Shown: positions 5,805 to 9,074 of the stretch, in pieces
Position numbering within the stretch: position 1 is the first letter of the stretch
Layout: every line of letters starts with the position of its first letter
Assembly (NCBI GenBank): GCA_964575975.1
Contig: CAZNTU010000228.1
Location: forward strand, 1 to 9,074
Direction of reading: 5' to 3'
Length of the DNA: 9,074 nucleotides
Source of the DNA: G963674505 sp964575975
Lineage (GTDB): Bacteria; Desulfobacterota; Desulfobacteria; Desulfobacterales; SKZT01
Notes under the pieces: model-generated
Told to the model about the DNA's origin: nothing
The model's input: the letters and a program-made list of their open reading frames with translations, nothing else
Database searches by the model: none
Made by a program: the position numbers and the translations under genes

Positions 5805-8800
5805 CTATTCACGCCGACGAACGAATCGAAGAGGTCCATCAAAAGATTCTCTTTCAACGGGCATATCAGCCGCGATCTTCTCGTCCTCAACCATCTCGAC
5901 CCGTCCGATCGGCTGGAGAGACAACCGGTACAACGCACGAAAAACGGCATTCGAGTAAACAACGGTGCCTGAATAGATCGGCTGGCCGGACTCATCTTTG
6001 CGCTCCATGGTCCAAGGTTTGATCTCCACTTTGGTTGCTTGTTCCCGGCCGGGTTCGATCCGGAGATCATCCAGGCCGTCGATCACATGAAATCGCCCTT
6101 CCTCGCCACGAATAGCCGCGCTGAAGAAACGAGTATACTCCGAATGACTGTTTGGATCGTCCACATTGATCGTGCCATCGTTTATCAAGTTGTAAATCGT
6201 TTCGGAAAGCCCGTTCAATACACATGCACTTCTATTTGACGCCATGACATCGATGGCGCCATGCCGGTCCTCTTCGACAATATGGATTTGGAACAGCTTC
6301 CACTCGCTGAAGCTCAGGGAACGCCCCTCGATGCCCACAATCTGAAGCCCTTTGCGCGATAGGGCCCGGGCTCCGGTCCCATCCAGGGCAGCCATGAGGT
6401 GAAGCAAGCGTTCGGCTTCACCCCGCTCCAGGGCCTGCCATCGGCCGGGCAGCAGGTGACGGAGTGTGTTGGCCGGTTGAATCTCAAAGCCAGTTAACAG
6501 GTTACCGATGCCCAATGTTGCGACATCGGGTGCGGGAGAATCCCAAAAAGCTTTGCGGCGCGCCTCTTCCTGTTCCCGAGCCAACTTTCGCTCCACTGTT
6601 TCGAGAAGCTCTTTCATCTGCCTGTAGTTTTCGTCAGGCTGCTCTCGAAACAGGTTGACCAGCCAGGGTTGCAACAGGCGACGCTCTTCTCGGGGAAGTC
6701 CCAGCAATACCCTTGCGTCGCGCGTTGCCTTGTATTCCACGCCTGCCTCGAGAAGCCTCAAGGGAAGGGCCATTTTCTCCATGTATCCTGCAAACTCATT
6801 CCATGTCCGATGCCAGGCGCGAGCCAGATTATTGTCAATTCCAGGCAGCACAAAGCAGCGCATGCTCCGGACGAGTCCCTCCCCCAATTCGTTCAGGCGG
6901 TCGAGCCTTCCGAACAAATCCAGCCAGACCGAGATGAAGCGCCGCCAGATGTCAGTATTATGCGTAAGCTTGAGAGGTAGAGAGATCAGAAGAGAGAGAG
7001 CCCTGCCCGATAAATTGGACGGGTCGTACGAAGCAAAGAGCCGGTCTATCGCCCCCTTGCCCTCCTCCCATCGATCCACCCACATGAGAACGTGAGCGTG
7101 GAAGAGGGCTCGACGAAACACGATGTCGGGCGAAGAGCCGGGCAGGGGTTGGGATAGCGCCTCCAGAGCTTCATTGTAACGGCCCAGATGTACTAACAGA
7201 ACGGCCCGGTAATAAGAGACCGGCTCTCCGTGCAGATCCAGTTTGGGATCCAACGCCAAGGCGCCTTCGTAGGCGGCGAGGGCATCTTCGTAGCGGCCGA
7301 GCCAGCAGTTACCTGTTCCCAAATAGGAATGGAGTTTGGCCTCGTGCGGCAGAAGACGCACGAGGCGCGCACTCATGCTATGCGACAAATGCAAATAGCC
7401 TTGTTCTTCGAGCCCGCCGAGAAGACTCCCCCATGTGCTTGTGCGATGCGGGTCCGATTCAAAAGCCTTTCGGTAGACGCGCAGTGCCTCATCCCGTCGA
7501 TCCATCAACCATAGATCTTGCGCGTCCTCTTCCCAATCATCCGCCGTTTCCGGTTCGTCCCTAAATTGACGGGCTTCATGAAGAAATTTTTCAGCCGCAG
7601 CCTTCCCTTCGATACGCAGCAAATTATACGCATGGTTTCTGGCGAGTATACGATCGCCTTGTTTCAACCCAAAAGCCCTGGCGGAAGCTTCGAGCGCCTC
7701 TTCGCCCCTCCCGAGTTTTTGAAGGATGATATCCTGTTGGTTCCAGGCAAAGTAATCTTTCGGGTCGATCTCGGTGACGCGCTCCCAGCAGGCAAGGACT
7801 TCTTGAGGACTGCGCCCCATCGCTTCCAGACATTGGGCTTTGCGCCTCCAATCCTCTTTGTTCCGGCCATCCCTCACAATACAGGCTTCAGCCGCATCGA
7901 GGGCCATCCGGTAGTCACCGGCGGTCTGGTTTTTACGGAACTCGGCTTCCAGGGAGGGGCGGAGCGGGTCCGGTTCCGTCAGTGCCCGGCTGGCGGCTTC
8001 CTTTAGGTGCGCTCCCTCCAACTCGGCGGGTGTGCGGTCCATCAAGTGTTCGAGGTCCGTCCTCGAATACCAGACTCGCAGGAACTCGACGAAGAGTTCA
8101 ACGATACGGCCGTGCTGCTCTTTTGCCTCCAGGCACAATCTCATCAACGGCTCGCGGAGTTCGTAGTAGTTGGAACGACCCAGGGATTCGGCCTGAATTA
8201 TGTAACCCAATTCCTTGAGCTTGCCGAGTTGGGTCGAGATGGTCTGGGAGGTGCTCATAGCCTGGCGGGCGATATCTTTGACTGTTGCCGCTCCCTTCAG
8301 GCGGCGCAGGATGTCTATGATGCGCCGCTGCAAAGGGGAGAGCCGATCCATGCGGGCTTGGTAGTAGGGTGTGAGTTCGTCTATCATTTTCATGAAGGGC
8401 GTTATCAGGCCGTCCAGGGACTCCCTGCTCAGGAAATCATAAAGGATTACGTAGACGCGAGGATTGCCGCTGGCCAGGTAATCGACGGCAAGCACTCGAG
8501 TGCGCCCCATCGAGCTTCTGATGGCATCGGCCAAATCGCGGTCTTCATTAAGTTCGGCGAGCCGAGCCAGGAGATCGACGGCATCCTGGACGCTGAAAGG
8601 CCCTAGGGTACGGGTCCGGAAGAAGCCATAGAAGGTCTGGTCGCGACTTGCGACCGCATCGACGAGGCTTGTGGCGGTCGCGACTATCGCGACAAGCCTG
8701 TGGTTTTGTATGAAAGCCCGCAGCTTGCGCTGGCCGTCCTCCTTCAGGACATTCAACAGATCGTCCATATTCTCGCAGATCAAGAGCAAGGTCCTGCCCT

Positions 8801-9074
8801 GCAAATACTCAAGGAGAAGCCGTTCCAATACCGTCTCTTGCTCGCCAGAGTTGTCGAGGTCCAGCACGTCTTCCAGTTTCCGCTCCAGTTCGCTCGCCCC
8901 ATAAGCTTTCCCCAGCCGGCGCAGGATCAACATGATCAAGTCCGCGTAGCTGGAGATATACGGGTCTTCGGGAAGCCACGCGATCCTGAGCCGCCTGTTC
9001 AATTCGGTATCGGACTGACTCCTATTATGGATAAGGGCAAAGAGATGGGTTTTGCCGATGCAGAGAGGAGAGAT
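5805..9074 (-). CDS. P-loop NTPase-winged helix-TPR protein, 5' end outside the window (1089 aa visible)
   Basis: The frame is open to the window edge, so the TTG at 9002 is not the real start. The first visible residues, ISPLCIGKTHLFAL, contain the end of a Walker A motif (GKT at visible residues 7-9). Walker B TLLLICENMDD is at 95-105 and a strand LVAIVATATS at 127-136. A winged helix-turn-helix follows at about 246-293 (LQRRIIDIL through TISTQLGKLKELGYI). Helical repeats with TPR character occupy about 384-640, for example WLGRYEDALAAYEGALALDP and HLGRYNEALEAL. Further helices include a charged, probably coiled-coil segment near 810-842. The last ~175 residues form a separate domain (VLNGLSETIYNL, YTRFFSAAIRGEEGRFHVI, GRVEMVEDEKIAADMPV). 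The arrangement NTPase, wHTH, TPR sensor is that of STAND-like signalling or defence NTPases; switch-type ATPase activity is inferred. No nuclease motif is seen in the visible part. Next gene downstream is the truncated nuclease at 5681. Confidence 0.85.
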   Translation of the reverse strand: MSPLCIGKTHLFALIHNRSQSDTELNRRLRIAWLPEDPYISSYADLIMLILRRLGKAYGASELERKLEDVLDLDNSGEQETVLERLLLEYLQGRTLLLICENMDDLLNVLKEDGQRKLRAFIQNHRLVAIVATATSLVDAVASRDQTFYGFFRTRTLGPFSVQDAVDLLARLAELNEDRDLADAIRSSMGRTRVLAVDYLASGNPRVYVILYDFLSRESLDGLITPFMKMIDELTPYYQARMDRLSPLQRRIIDILRRLKGAATVKDIARQAMSTSQTISTQLGKLKELGYIIQAESLGRSNYYELREPLMRLCLEAKEQHGRIVELFVEFLRVWYSRTDLEHLMDRTPAELEGAHLKEAASRALTEPDPLRPSLEAEFRKNQTAGDYRMALDAAEACIVRDGRNKEDWRRKAQCLEAMGRSPQEVLACWERVTEIDPKDYFAWNQQDIILQKLGRGEEALEASARAFGLKQGDRILARNHAYNLLRIEGKAAAEKFLHEARQFRDEPETADDWEEDAQDLWLMDRRDEALRVYRKAFESDPHRTSTWGSLLGGLEEQGYLHLSHSMSARLVRLLPHEAKLHSYLGTGNCWLGRYEDALAAYEGALALDPKLDLHGEPVSYYRAVLLVHLGRYNEALEALSQPLPGSSPDIVFRRALFHAHVLMWVDRWEEGKGAIDRLFASYDPSNLSGRALSLLISLPLKLTHNTDIWRRFISVWLDLFGRLDRLNELGEGLVRSMRCFVLPGIDNNLARAWHRTWNEFAGYMEKMALPLRLLEAGVEYKATRDARVLLGLPREERRLLQPWLVNLFREQPDENYRQMKELLETVERKLAREQEEARRKAFWDSPAPDVATLGIGNLLTGFEIQPANTLRHLLPGRWQALERGEAERLLHLMAALDGTGARALSRKGLQIVGIEGRSLSFSEWKLFQIHIVEEDRHGAIDVMASNRSACVLNGLSETIYNLINDGTINVDDPNSHSEYTRFFSAAIRGEEGRFHVIDGLDDLRIEPGREQATKVEIKPWTMERKDESGQPIYSGTVVYSNAVFRALYRLSLQPIGRVEMVEDEKIAADMPVERESFDGPLRFVRRRE

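Noticed and set aside
1..9074. CRISPR arrays, rRNA, insertion-sequence ends or integrase/transposase genes
   Set aside because: No spaced direct repeats, no transposase or integrase motifs and no rRNA-like sequence were seen on reading the window; the breakpoints at 2242 and 5480 have no visible IS footprint.

Overview
All credible genes in this window lie on the minus strand, so the biological reading direction runs from base 9074 down to base 1. GC content looks high (about 60%) apart from short AT-richer intergenic stretches. A lipoprotein signal peptide, a DnaE-type polymerase fragment, an MJ0042-type zinc ribbon and a DEDDh exonuclease of the kind joined to RecQ/UvrD helicases together suggest a Gram-negative bacterium. 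A Desulfobacterota/deltaproteobacterial source is plausible, but that is inference.

Layout in transcription order. (1) 9074-5805: a large NTPase-winged helix-TPR protein whose 5' end lies outside the window; its Walker A lysine is visible at the very edge. (2) 5804-5682: a short spacer with an (AG)7(TG)7 dinucleotide tract and a perfect 13-bp palindrome. (3) 5681-5132: a chimeric remnant. Its first ~67 codons are the N-terminus of a Cap4/DUF4297-like nuclease, cut inside the catalytic motif. From ~5480 they are joined out of frame to the C-terminal OB-fold of a DNA polymerase III alpha subunit. (4) 4997-3186: an apparently intact 603-aa Arch_ATPase-type AAA protein with a C-terminal PD-(D/E)XK nuclease domain. 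(5) 3185-2959: an intergenic region. (6) 2958-537: a broken DNA-repair gene. A zinc ribbon plus DEDDh exonuclease is joined out of frame near 2242 to the later part of a UvrD-like helicase that lacks Walker A. (7) 507-91: a small lipoprotein, 29 nt downstream of the helicase and with a strong ribosome binding site.

The gene content (two P-loop NTPases, two nuclease domains, exonuclease/helicase, unrelated fragments side by side) resembles an accessory or defence-type region that has lost DNA. The most notable observation is two clean gene-to-gene breakpoints (about 2242 and 5480). At each, both sides keep long stop-free, recognisable coding sequence but in different frames. That means either recent deletions or assembly collapse. 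The best candidates for an uncharacterised system are the NTPase-TPR protein followed by the truncated nuclease gene, and the single-gene ATPase-nuclease fusion.
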